A stretch of DNA of 64,000 nucleotides from Desulfobacteraceae bacterium (GTDB lineage: Bacteria > Desulfobacterota > Desulfobacteria > Desulfobacterales > Desulfobacteraceae): positions 186,001 through 250,000 of the forward strand of contig JADGEQ010000001.1 of the NCBI GenBank assembly GCA_016744295.1, written 5' to 3'. Below the pieces are notes generated by a model, which did not search any database, was not told where the DNA came from, and saw only the letters and a list, made by a program, of their open reading frames with translations. How positions within the stretch are numbered: position 1 is the stretch's first letter; every line of letters begins with the position of its first letter. This document shows, in pieces, positions 1-7,918 of this stretch. The position numbers and the translations under genes are program-made.

Positions 1-16
1 TTGAAGCCATACAATC

Positions 17-48
17 AAAAAAAATACAACAGGTCATAAAACCCCTGT
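17..48 (-). terminator. weak intrinsic terminator candidate after the first ABC operon
   Basis: Read on the minus strand, a 5-bp stem (ACAGG/CCTGT) with a 10-base loop is followed after three bases by eight U residues. It lies just beyond the stop codon of the last permease gene. The stem is short, so termination is only plausible. If it is real, no ATPase gene follows in the same transcript. Confidence 0.4.
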
Positions 49-74
49 AAAAACCAAATGCTAAAATTTGGACT

Positions 75-956
75 CTACCGCCAGGAAAACTTTTTTTCCA
101 GAACGGCAACCGCCCGGGACAGGGAAAAGGTGAGGATAAAATACAAACAAGTAATGGTGATCCAGATCTCAAAGGTCAAAAAGGTAGCCGCCATCAATTC
201 CATTCCCTGGAATGTCAGTTCCTGGATGGATATTATCGAGACAATAGCAGAATCTTTGATGGTGGAAATAAACTGACCTGCCAGGGGAAATGCCACCTGG
301 CGAAATGTCTGGGGCCATATCACCCATAAAAATGTCTTGGGCCTGGACAGCCCCACAGACCATGCCGCCTCCCACTGCCCCCGGGAAATCGAGTTGATCC
401 CGCCCCGAACAATTTCTGAAATATAGGCCCCTTCATATATGGCCAGGGCTGCGACGGCCGAGACAAAAGCGTTGATCCGACTGGGGCCTGCCAGCAAAAA
501 CCGGGTAACCCCCTGGACAGCGTCAGATTGATTCCGCAGCCACACATCCAGACGGAGGGCATCCAGAAACTGGCTGGACACAAAATAATAGAACAGAATC
601 ACCAATACCAGGGAAGGAATATTTCTAATGGTTTCCACGTAGAGACGGCTTACAAATTGTTGGGAGAAAGATCCTTTTGCCCCCATTATCCCTGAAATAA
701 TACCCAATAAAAAACCCAGGATTGTGGCCCAGACACTCAACCGAATGGTGGTAAAAAATCCAATCAAAAGCATATTGGGTCGGAACCCACCGGTTACGGG
801 GTCCTTGAACACAAAATAACCGGGAATAACCTCCCACTCCCATTTATAATCCAACATACTGCCCATGCGGGAGAAAAAAAAGGATATGGCAGCAATCACG
901 ACTATTACCACTGCCATATCCACAAGGGTAAACTTAAGATTTTTCTTGTTTAACAT
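75..956 (-). CDS. polar amino-acid ABC transporter permease
   Basis: Inner-membrane permease of the HisM/GlnP type. The 293-aa protein has an N-terminal membrane segment near residues 12-30, then the integral domain of about five helices. The EAA loop that contacts the ATPase is visible as GQWEAAWSVGLSRPKTFLWV followed by IWPQTFRQ. It is the third gene of a minus-strand set with a binding protein 18 bp upstream and a second permease before that. The two permeases probably form a heterodimer. The ATPase is not seen and must be encoded elsewhere. Family assignment is firm; the substrate is inferred only as an amino acid. Confidence 0.9.
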   Translation of the reverse strand: MLNKKNLKFTLVDMAVVIVVIAAISFFFSRMGSMLDYKWEWEVIPGYFVFKDPVTGGFRPNMLLIGFFTTIRLSVWATILGFLLGIISGIMGAKGSFSQQFVSRLYVETIRNIPSLVLVILFYYFVSSQFLDALRLDVWLRNQSDAVQGVTRFLLAGPSRINAFVSAVAALAIYEGAYISEIVRGGINSISRGQWEAAWSVGLSRPKTFLWVIWPQTFRQVAFPLAGQFISTIKDSAIVSIISIQELTFQGMELMAATFLTFEIWITITCLYFILTFSLSRAVAVLEKKFSWR

Positions 957-974
957 TTTTTATGTGATCGATTT

Positions 975-1796
975 TTATTTGACAAGGCTTTCCCATTTTT
1001 TTGATTCAAACCAATAGGCTTTTCTCTCTTTTAAAAAACCCTGGGAATGCATGTTGAGAATCCAATTGTTAAAATAATTTAATGCATCATAGTCCCCTTT
1101 TTGAATGGCAAATCCAATGGGTTCCTTGGTAAAATTTTCCTGGAGGGGAATAAAAAGTTTATCCGGATATTTCAGGGCGTGAAACATGGGCATGGGAGCG
1201 GAGGAGACAACGGCATGAACCCGACCCAGGTTCAACTCTTGTAATGCCTGGCTCTCGTTTTCAAACAGCTTGAACTGAGCCGCGGGCATGAATTTTTTAG
1301 CGGCCTGCTCGGCAGTGGTTCCCATGCGAACCGCAATAATGACCTCTTTTTTATTAAAGTCATCAATTCCGGAAAACCCGGCTGCTTTTTTTTGATGGGC
1401 CACCATGGACATGCCGGAAAAATCATAGGGCATGGTAAAATTCACCTTAAGATTCCGCACCGGGGTAATTCCCATACCGCCGATGATCACATCAAATTTC
1501 CCCGTCAACAGAGCAGGAATAATTCCTGACCAGGCTGTGGGAATAAACTCAATCTTCACCCCCATGTCCCGGGCCAGTTTCTCTGCCACATCAATTTCAA
1601 AACCGATCAATTGTCCCTGCTTGTCCTTCATGGCCCAGGGAACAAAGGTGGCCATACCAACTCGTATGACCCCCTCTTTCTGAATCTTTTCAATGATACT
1701 TTCCCGGGACAGCTTTGTCCCTGTTTCACCGGCAAACCCCATTGTATATCCAGACAAAGCCACAACAGCCGCCAGTATATAAAGCAGTTTTTTCAT
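975..1796 (-). CDS. polar amino-acid ABC transporter substrate-binding protein
   Basis: Periplasmic solute-binding protein of family 3. The 273-aa precursor starts with a Sec signal peptide (MKKLLYILAAVVALSGYTMG, cleavage probably after residue 22). The mature part carries typical family-3 signatures: RVGMATFVPWAMKDKQGQLI, then GFEIDVAEKLARDMG, and AWSGIIPALLTGKFDVIIGG. It sits between two permease genes on the same strand with short spacers, so it is the capture component of that transporter. The ligand cannot be told from sequence; the family as a whole takes amino acids and related molecules. Confidence 0.92.
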   Translation of the reverse strand: MKKLLYILAAVVALSGYTMGFAGETGTKLSRESIIEKIQKEGVIRVGMATFVPWAMKDKQGQLIGFEIDVAEKLARDMGVKIEFIPTAWSGIIPALLTGKFDVIIGGMGITPVRNLKVNFTMPYDFSGMSMVAHQKKAAGFSGIDDFNKKEVIIAVRMGTTAEQAAKKFMPAAQFKLFENESQALQELNLGRVHAVVSSAPMPMFHALKYPDKLFIPLQENFTKEPIGFAIQKGDYDALNYFNNWILNMHSQGFLKERKAYWFESKKWESLVK

Positions 1797-1818
1797 TTTG
1801 ACCTCCTTTTTACAGGTT

Positions 1819-2589
1819 TTAGTTTATGTATTTCATTTTATTTTCAAAACGTCTGATTAAGAAAGAAAGCGTTGCCGTAATGGACAGGTAGCATAATGCC
1901 ACAGCAAACCAGATTTCAAAAGTTAAAAATGTTTCCGAGACTATTTTTTGCCCCTGCATGGTCAAATCATATATGGAAATGGTACTGACCAGGGCGGAAT
2001 CCTTAATAAGGGAAACGCTTTGACCGGCAAGCATGGGAAGCGTCTGGCGCAGCATCTGGGGAATGATCACCTTGATATAGGTGGCAGATGTGGAAAGCCC
2101 CAGACTCTGGGCAGCTTCCAATTGCCCCCTTGGGATATTGATAATACCCGAACGGATGATTTCCGACGCATAGGCCCCTTCAAACAGACTCAGGGCAATC
2201 ACCGCAGAAAAGAAAGCAGAAATATCCAGCACCGGTGAAACAACAAAATAAATTAAAAAAATCTGGATAAGCAGAGGGGTATTCCGGATGGTTTCCACAT
2301 AAACCCAGGCAGACAGGCGCAGCATGGGAAAAACAGACAACCGGGCAAAGGCCGAAAAAAAACCCAATAAAATGGAAAAAAAAAGCCCCAGAGAGGATAT
2401 TTTCAGGGTAACAACAAGTCCGTCCAGCAGCAGCCCCTTGACAAATTTCCCGTTTTCAATGGAAAACAGATAGGGAGGGAGTCGATACCATTGCCAATTA
2501 TATTCGAGATTTTGATAACCTCCGACCAGGACAAATATCAGAACCGCCAATAAAACCAAGACTTTAATTATCCCTGCCGCCCGCTTCAT
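1819..2589 (-). CDS. polar amino-acid ABC transporter permease
   Basis: First gene of the minus-strand amino-acid uptake operon: a 256-aa HisM/GlnP-type permease. One N-terminal helix (residues about 7-24) precedes the transport domain. The EAA loop reads GQLEAAQSLGLSTSATYIKV followed by IIPQMLRQTLP. It resembles the third gene of the operon across the whole domain, as expected for a paralogous heterodimeric pair. A ribosome site (AAAGGTG) precedes the ATG. No ATPase gene is adjacent on either side within the window, which is the one oddity of this operon. Confidence 0.9.
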   Translation of the reverse strand: MKRAAGIIKVLVLLAVLIFVLVGGYQNLEYNWQWYRLPPYLFSIENGKFVKGLLLDGLVVTLKISSLGLFFSILLGFFSAFARLSVFPMLRLSAWVYVETIRNTPLLIQIFLIYFVVSPVLDISAFFSAVIALSLFEGAYASEIIRSGIINIPRGQLEAAQSLGLSTSATYIKVIIPQMLRQTLPMLAGQSVSLIKDSALVSTISIYDLTMQGQKIVSETFLTFEIWFAVALCYLSITATLSFLIRRFENKMKYIN

Positions 2590-3143
2590 CCATCACCTTT
2601 CAACCGATCTTAATCCGGTTTTTGCATAGGCTTTTGCAAAGCGTATGCCCGTTTGAGAAAGGCTCAGGTTAGCATAAAACAAAAAAACCTGCCACCTCAA
2701 TACGAGGCCCTAAATTCACCACCTAATTTTTTTATACCCCTCCAAAAAAAATTCAGGGAGTTTTTTTTTGACGCAACTATCCGATGGCAAGGTAGAAAAA
2801 CAAATTTTAATGTGCATTCCTACCATAAATTAATCCTGAAGGATCCCAGATACCGTTAAACATTGCAATTCGTTTGCGTGCCTCTATCAGAAGCCCGTAT
2901 GAAGGATGCCCTTTGGATAAACGCAAAATCAAACTGCGGATTACCAGCACCAGGAGGAACACAACATGTTGTGTTCCTCCTGGTGCTGGGGCATATTTCC
3001 CAGAGATATAAAAATTTTCAGCTGTTTCTTGACAAAAGGCAAAAAAGCATTTACGAATCCTTACTCTCCCCATCGCATTGTGAAATTTTGCTAAATTTAA
3101 AGAGTTTTATGGTCCTGGCTTAAATTTATTTATATTAGAGGGT
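2590..3143. other. gene-free stretch upstream of the ABC operon
   Basis: About 550 bases with no convincing gene. Open frames on both strands run through the palindrome here, so they share the same peptide and are best explained as accidents. The stretch should hold the promoter of the minus-strand ABC operon, but I see no clear consensus. A run of nine T after a weak GGAG stem near 2738-2769 could be a feeble plus-strand terminator. Confidence 0.5.
2944..2989. repeat. perfect 46-bp palindrome without spacer
   Basis: Two 23-base arms (left arm begins CCAGCACCAGGAGGAAC) are exact reverse complements with no unpaired centre; the axis lies between 2966 and 2967. The palindrome ends sharply at both sides. 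Its GC content is higher than that of the flanking AT-rich DNA. No U tract follows, so it is not a normal terminator. It could be a protein-binding site, a recombination scar, or a mobile-element end folded back on itself. Confidence 0.9.
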
Positions 3144-3168
3144 CTTGCAGAACCATTTTATCTGCAAG
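3144..3168 (-). terminator. hairpin just after the tetR stop codon
   Basis: Perfect 8-bp arms CTTGCAGA and TCTGCAAG enclose nine bases, located directly downstream of the minus-strand tetR stop codon. No good U tract follows on the minus strand, so efficiency is uncertain. Confidence 0.4.
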
Positions 3169-3175
3169 GGGCTCA

Positions 3176-3844
3176 CTATTGATCCATTTTTAGGAGCGTA
3201 CCCGTTTTCGCTGTATCAGGTCCACCTTCGCTACGCAGTGAATTTAAAAACATATTCAGAGTATGCCAGCCTTCTTCGAACGCTTTCTTGTGATCTTCAG
3301 ATCCGGCAATCCATAAAGCCAGTTCGTTAATAGCTCCTGAGATAAGGTGTGTCAGCGGTTCAAGCGGCATGGAAATGATGATCCCACGCTCAATGAGTTC
3401 ATTAAGATGCATCCTTAAAGGATCAATAGTTTTTTTTTCATCGATTTCTCTCCAGGTCTGCCACCCTAAAACAGCAGGTCCGTCAATAAGAATAATTTGC
3501 TGAAGTTCTGAGTCTACACAGGATTCAAAAAATGCATAGGCACAAAAAACGAATTTATCCCAACTGTTGTCTGTTCTTTTCTCGACCTGAATGATCCTGT
3601 TGGAAATTTCTGACAGAACATCTTCAAAAACAGCCTGAAAAATTCCCTTTTTCCCCTTAAAATGATGATATAAAGCGCCACGGGTCATTCCAGCCCTTTG
3701 AACGATGTCTTCTAATGAGGTATTTGCGTATCCCTGGGAACTGAATAATTCTTTCGCGATCTGTATCAATTTACTTAAGGTTTCTTTGCTGCGCTGTTCA
3801 TTTGGGATGCGCTTTGCCGCTTTTTTAATCTTTGTTGTTGTCAT
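3176..3844 (-). CDS. TetR family transcriptional regulator
   Basis: A 222-aa one-component repressor. After a basic N-terminus, residues about 20-66 form the TetR helix-turn-helix: LIQIAKELFSSQGYANTSLE, DIVQRAGMTRGALYHHFKGK. The C-terminal ligand/dimer domain (residues 70-215) is variable and gives no ligand. The gene is divergent from the catabolic island that starts at the deleted SDR gene, and an 8-1-8 inverted repeat lies inside the promoter facing that island. The natural inference is that this protein represses the island and perhaps itself. The family call is firm; target and ligand are inferred. Confidence 0.92.
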   Translation of the reverse strand: MTTTKIKKAAKRIPNEQRSKETLSKLIQIAKELFSSQGYANTSLEDIVQRAGMTRGALYHHFKGKKGIFQAVFEDVLSEISNRIIQVEKRTDNSWDKFVFCAYAFFESCVDSELQQIILIDGPAVLGWQTWREIDEKKTIDPLRMHLNELIERGIIISMPLEPLTHLISGAINELALWIAGSEDHKKAFEEGWHTLNMFLNSLRSEGGPDTAKTGTLLKMDQ

Positions 3845-3923
3845 TGAATAAATTCCAAGAACTCTTTTTTAAAATGTATATATAGATTATGGATCTTACT
3901 TATTCCATTTTTTCTCATACAAA

Positions 3924-3947
3924 CATTATGCATGTCAATGCATAATG
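3924..3947. promoter_or_regulatory. 10-bp inverted repeat upstream of tetR
   Basis: CATTATGCAT and ATGCATAATG are exact reverse complements separated by GTCA. The repeat lies about 80 bases upstream of the tetR start, in the divergent control region. It may be a second operator or a binding site for another regulator. It differs in sequence from the repeat inside the plus-strand promoter. Confidence 0.5.
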
Positions 3948-4073
3948 GTCTAACAGGTTCGATAAAATCGATATCAACTTGACCAACTGCAAATAACAAT
4001 GTGTTAAATTTTAAACTCTTATCAATAAGTTCCCCACATAAGTAACTTGATAAAAAATCTTTAATTTTTTATG

Positions 4074-4103
4074 TTGACATACATACATCATGTATGTTTA
4101 TAT
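4074..4103 (+). promoter_or_regulatory. sigma-70 type promoter with embedded operator
   Basis: TTGACA at 4074-4079 and TTATAT at 4098-4103 are 18 bases apart. The spacer holds ACATACAT-c-ATGTATGT (4081-4097), a perfect inverted repeat with 8-bp arms and one central base. A repressor bound here would block RNA polymerase. The divergent TetR gene is the obvious candidate. The rest of the 3845-4201 intergenic region shows no gene. Confidence 0.65.
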
Positions 4104-4201
4104 GTTTTTACAAGTTAAAACCACATGATATCAAAAGGCTATGTCGATAACGCTTTTGTCGTGGATGGAGCTTGAAGCGGGCCAACTATAGAGAGGTGTT
4201 C

Positions 4202-4639
4202 ATGGGAAAGCTTGATGGAAAAATAGTCAACTATTGTTCGGTTACAGGATGTTTTATCGTCGATCCGGGTATGACAGCGTATGCAGCAACAAAAGGCGCT
4301 ATTCTGGGGTTTACCAAAGCCCTTGACGGTGAATTCGCTCCCCGAAATATTTCCGTGAACGCCATTCTGCCCGAGATGATCGATAGGCCCCTGGTGAATA
4401 AATCCTGTTTTGAAGCCGAGCCGGAAAACCCTGAAAGCGTCAAAGAAAGTATTGCCGCAAACATCCCCATGGGAAGATTGGGCAAGGCGGAAGAAGCCGG
4501 GGAGCTGACAGCATTTTTAGCCTCTGAGGAATCAAATTATATTACAGACACCTCCATCGTCTTTAATGGTGGCGGCACATTGCCGGAACCCCCCGGGTCT
4601 TGCTGGGCACCCCAGCAAGAAGCCGATTCTAAACCATAA
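4202..4639 (+). pseudogene. SDR oxidoreductase with internal deletion
   Basis: A 145-aa reading frame equal to the second half of a short-chain dehydrogenase. The catalytic YxxxK (AYAATKGAILGFTKALDGEF), the NAILPEMIDRP loop and the C-terminal NGGG are present. The N-terminal Rossmann fold with TGxxxGxG is missing. The protein begins MGKLDGK, the usual opening of such enzymes, and continues directly with IVNYCSVTG, which normally follows about 120 residues later. This points to an in-frame deletion between two similar G-K-(I/V) segments. The start at 4202 has AGAGAGGTG upstream. Without its cofactor fold it is unlikely to be active. Usual SDR length is about 250 aa. Confidence 0.8.
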
Positions 4640-4779
4640 TGTTGTCCGGTAAAACCCAAAATAGAATAACAGACATGCGCAGATTGGCCTGACGGTCCGC
4701 AGATAGCGCACAACGAGACGTGATAGAATTTCAAAGGCTTGGATAATTTTTTCATGTAAAAACAATAGGAGGATTAGCA

Positions 4780-6189
4780 GTGGCCGAGAATCAAAAGGTA
4801 TACCCTTATATTCCCAATTCAGTTCCTGAAATCAAAGAACAAATGCTCAGGGAAGTCGAGGCGGAAACTGAAATGGACCTTTACGAGGAAATTCCGGAAG
4901 CGCTTCGGTTCAAAGGTAAAATGAACCTGCCTGAAGGGATGATGGATGAATTCAGTGTGAAAATGCACACAGAAAAAATTCTCGCAAAAAATATGCATTG
5001 CGCCGACTATGCCAATTTTCTGGGCGCCGGATGCGCACGCCATTTTGTTCCTGCTGTTTGTGATGAGATAACAGGCAGGGGAGAGCTTTTAACCTGCTAT
5101 GGCGCGGAGTCCTATGCAGACCACGGCAAACATCAGATTTTTTTTGAGTACCAGAGTATGCTTGTGGAACTTTTGGGAATGGAATTTACCACCCCGCCCC
5201 AGTATGACGGCGGGCAGTCTGTGGCAACCTCCTTTTGCATGGCCAATCGAATGACAGGCCGAAAAAAAATCCTGATACCCGAAACAATGAATCCAGAGCA
5301 TTTTCTGGTGGTCCGAAATTATTGCCACGGGCTCCATAACAACCAAAGCCTGGATCTGGTCAGAGTTGGTTTCAATTCTGGCACAGGGTTGCTGGATCTT
5401 GATGATCTCAAAGACAAGATATCCCAGGACGTTGCAGCCGTTTTTATTGAAAACCCCACATTTTTAGGTGTAGTGGAAACCCAAGTCAAGGAGATCTCTG
5501 AAATCGCCAAACAGGCAGGGGCAGAGTTTATCGTTTATTCCGATCCCATTACCCTTGGTGTGATGGAAGCACCGGGTAATTATGGCGCCACACTGGCGGT
5601 AGGAGATATACAATCCATTGGCCTCCATCTGGCCGGCGGCGGCTGCCAGGCTGGTTTCATCGCCTGCCGTGATGATATGAGATACATGGGCGAATTTAAG
5701 GAGCTGTGCACCGGTCTGATCGAAACCACTGTGGAAGGAGAATACGGATTCGGCCAGATCCTGATTGAAAGAACCCATTATGCCAAACGTGAAAAGGGTA
5801 AGGAATTTACCGGAACCGGTACCAACCTGTGGATGGTGCCGGCGGCTGTCTATATGGCGTTAATGGGGCCCCAGGGAATGAAGGAAGTTGGCCAGACCAT
5901 TATGCAGAACGCACAGTATGCGGCCAACCAGCTTGGGACCATCCCCGGAGTTCGCCTGCAGTTTGATGCTCCTTTCTTTAAGGAGTTTGTGGTCAACTTC
6001 AATGATACCGATAAGACCGTAGCTGAAATCAACAAGCTGCTCCTGGATTCAAAAATATTTGGCGGCCTCGATCTGACACGGGATTTTTCCGGATTCGGCC
6101 AATGCGCTCTGGTGTGCGTCACAGAAACCAACACAATGGAAGAAATTGATACCCTGGTGGGTGCCATTAAAGCCATTGTGGCAGGTTAA
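4780..6189 (+). CDS. glycine dehydrogenase (decarboxylating) subunit 1-like protein, GcvPA family
   Basis: A 469-aa homologue of the N-terminal half of the P-protein. It starts with GTG seven bases after a strong AGGAGG. Family landmarks include NFLGAGCARHFVPAVCDEIT, FFEYQSMLVELLGME and a REK...TGTGTN segment near residue 330, where GcvPA normally has REKATSNICTNQ. In P-proteins this subunit pairs with GcvPB to decarboxylate glycine and load the aminomethyl group on lipoyl-GcvH. The sequence is divergent from housekeeping GcvPA, and no gcvH or gcvT is nearby. It sits instead with an amino-acid permease and an AcoX-like kinase. It may act on another amino acid. Family is confident, substrate open. 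Confidence 0.85.
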   Translation: MAENQKVYPYIPNSVPEIKEQMLREVEAETEMDLYEEIPEALRFKGKMNLPEGMMDEFSVKMHTEKILAKNMHCADYANFLGAGCARHFVPAVCDEITGRGELLTCYGAESYADHGKHQIFFEYQSMLVELLGMEFTTPPQYDGGQSVATSFCMANRMTGRKKILIPETMNPEHFLVVRNYCHGLHNNQSLDLVRVGFNSGTGLLDLDDLKDKISQDVAAVFIENPTFLGVVETQVKEISEIAKQAGAEFIVYSDPITLGVMEAPGNYGATLAVGDIQSIGLHLAGGGCQAGFIACRDDMRYMGEFKELCTGLIETTVEGEYGFGQILIERTHYAKREKGKEFTGTGTNLWMVPAAVYMALMGPQGMKEVGQTIMQNAQYAANQLGTIPGVRLQFDAPFFKEFVVNFNDTDKTVAEINKLLLDSKIFGGLDLTRDFSGFGQCALVCVTETNTMEEIDTLVGAIKAIVAG

Positions 6190-6243
6190 GCTTTGTTCAC
6201 ATTGATTTTTCAAAACGCATTATCGAAATAAAAGGATTATAAC

Positions 6244-7815
6244 ATGCAAAATCGTCGAGACTACAGCACCAGGCTGAGAAAATTCCATGAAGCAAAATGG
6301 GATGAGGAAATAATTTATGAGTTGAGTGTTCCGGGCCAAAGGGGCGTACTTGCGCCCAAGGCAGACCCTCGTGTTGAAGCCCAGGTCGGTGACGGGATTT
6401 CCGCCTTGCCCGCCCATATGATCCGGAAAGAAGCCCCCTTTCTTCCGGAAGTCCACCAGATGCGGGTAAACAGGCATTATATGCGTCTTTCCCAGGAGGT
6501 TCTCGGGGCAGACGTTACGCCGGACATCAGCCAGGGCACTTGTACCATGAAATACAGCCCCAAGGTTCAGGAACACCTGGTCAGCCGCAATCCGAATGTG
6601 GTGGAGGTCCATCCGCTTCAGGACGATTCCACCATCCAGGGGATGCTTGAGATCTACCGTAAAACAGAAGATTTTATGAAAGAAATTTCCGGCATGGACG
6701 CATTCAGCTTCCACAGCGGAGGCGGCGCAAATTCATGTTTCGGCGGTGCCTCGATTATCCGTGCCTATCATGGGGCGCGGGGAGATACCCAAAGGGATGA
6801 GATTGTTACAACCATGTTCTCCCATCCCTGCGATGCCGGGGCTCCTGCCACAGCCGGCTACAAAGTCATCACACTGATGCCCGACGACAAAGGTTACCCG
6901 GATATTGAGGCGCTCAAGAGTGTTTTATCCGAGCGCACAGCAGCCATATTTGTCACAAATCCCGAAGACACGGGCATATTCAACCCCAGGATAAATGAAT
7001 ATGTGGACGCCGCCCATGAAGCGGGCGCCCTTTGCTACTATGACCAGGCAAATGTCAACGGTATCATGGGGATCACCCGGGCCAAAGAAGCCGGATTTGA
7101 TGTCATCCACTATAACCTGCACAAAACCTTTTCCTCCCCCCATGGCGGCATGGGGCCCGGCTGCGGGGCTTTAGGCGTGACCGCGAAGTTGAAAAAATAC
7201 CTGCCAATTCCACGGGTAGAATTTAGTGGCGGCAAATACTGCCTGGAGTACAACTGTCTGGAAAGTATCGGTCGGCTGAGGTCCTTCTATGGAAATATCC
7301 ACATTGTTATCAGAGCGTATATGTGGATCATGCAGATGGGTGGGGATGGTATTAAGGAAGCTGCTGTCTGCTCGGTATTGAACAACCAGTACCTCATGAA
7401 AAAAGTTGCCCGGATTCCCGGGGTTACCATCTGGTACGAAAAAGGCAAGCGAAGGATAGAGCAATGCCGGTACAGTTGGGAAAAACTCAAGGAAGACACC
7501 GGCTTCGGCACCGAAGACGTTACCAAGCGCCTGATTGACTTCGGTATGGAGCACTACTGGACCTCACACCACCCCTGGGTTGTGCCTGAGCCTTTCACCT
7601 TAGAACCCTGCGAATCTTACAGCAAGGATGACATCGACGAATATGTGGCGATCCTTAACCAAATTTCAAAAGAATGTTATGAAACTCCGGAAATCATCAA
7701 GGCCGCACCCCATAACGCCCCCATCCATAATATAGAAAACTATTACATTGACAATCATGAGGATATCGCGGCGACATGGCGGCAATGGTTAAAAAGAAAG
7801 GACGCAGCAAAATAA
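6244..7815 (+). CDS. glycine dehydrogenase (decarboxylating) subunit 2-like protein, GcvPB family
   Basis: A 523-aa PLP-dependent partner of the preceding gene. The cofactor-binding lysine lies in YNLHKTFSSPHGGMGPGCG (near residue 298), matching the LHKTF-PHGGGGPG motif of P-proteins. A substrate-site serine/glycine region FSFHSGGGANSCFGG lies near residue 160. The first 40 residues (RDYSTRLRKFHEAKWDEEII) also fit the family. It follows the GcvPA-like gene after 54 bp and is surely in the same transcript. Both halves being kept intact implies an active decarboxylase. It is divergent in context, being embedded in a transport-linked catabolic cluster, so a substrate other than glycine is possible. 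Confidence 0.87.
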   Translation: MQNRRDYSTRLRKFHEAKWDEEIIYELSVPGQRGVLAPKADPRVEAQVGDGISALPAHMIRKEAPFLPEVHQMRVNRHYMRLSQEVLGADVTPDISQGTCTMKYSPKVQEHLVSRNPNVVEVHPLQDDSTIQGMLEIYRKTEDFMKEISGMDAFSFHSGGGANSCFGGASIIRAYHGARGDTQRDEIVTTMFSHPCDAGAPATAGYKVITLMPDDKGYPDIEALKSVLSERTAAIFVTNPEDTGIFNPRINEYVDAAHEAGALCYYDQANVNGIMGITRAKEAGFDVIHYNLHKTFSSPHGGMGPGCGALGVTAKLKKYLPIPRVEFSGGKYCLEYNCLESIGRLRSFYGNIHIVIRAYMWIMQMGGDGIKEAAVCSVLNNQYLMKKVARIPGVTIWYEKGKRRIEQCRYSWEKLKEDTGFGTEDVTKRLIDFGMEHYWTSHHPWVVPEPFTLEPCESYSKDDIDEYVAILNQISKECYETPEIIKAAPHNAPIHNIENYYIDNHEDIAATWRQWLKRKDAAK

Positions 7816-7846
7816 CAGTTTTATCAAATTAAAGCAGTGTCACCGG

Positions 7847-7878
7847 GAAGCGGACAATGGAAAGCCGATGCCCGCTTC
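7847..7878 (+). promoter_or_regulatory. intercistronic hairpin before the permease gene
   Basis: GAAGCGG (7847-7853) and CCGCTTC (7872-7878) can pair around an 18-base loop in the mRNA between the GcvPB-like gene and the permease gene. There is no U tract. It could stabilise upstream mRNA or tune permease expression. Confidence 0.4.
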
Positions 7879-7918
7879 TCCTGAATAACAACAATCATAA
7901 TTAATGGAGGAAATTGAT

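Noticed and set aside
2807..3123. Two opposite-strand ORFs of about 86-88 aa sharing a 15-residue peptide
   Set aside because: The shared peptide is simply both strands of the perfect palindrome. No ribosome sites and no family features.
4660..4770. Possible sigma-54 site TGGCCTGACGGTCCGC upstream of the GcvPA-like gene
   Set aside because: GG-to-GC spacing is one base too long and the -12 box is poor.
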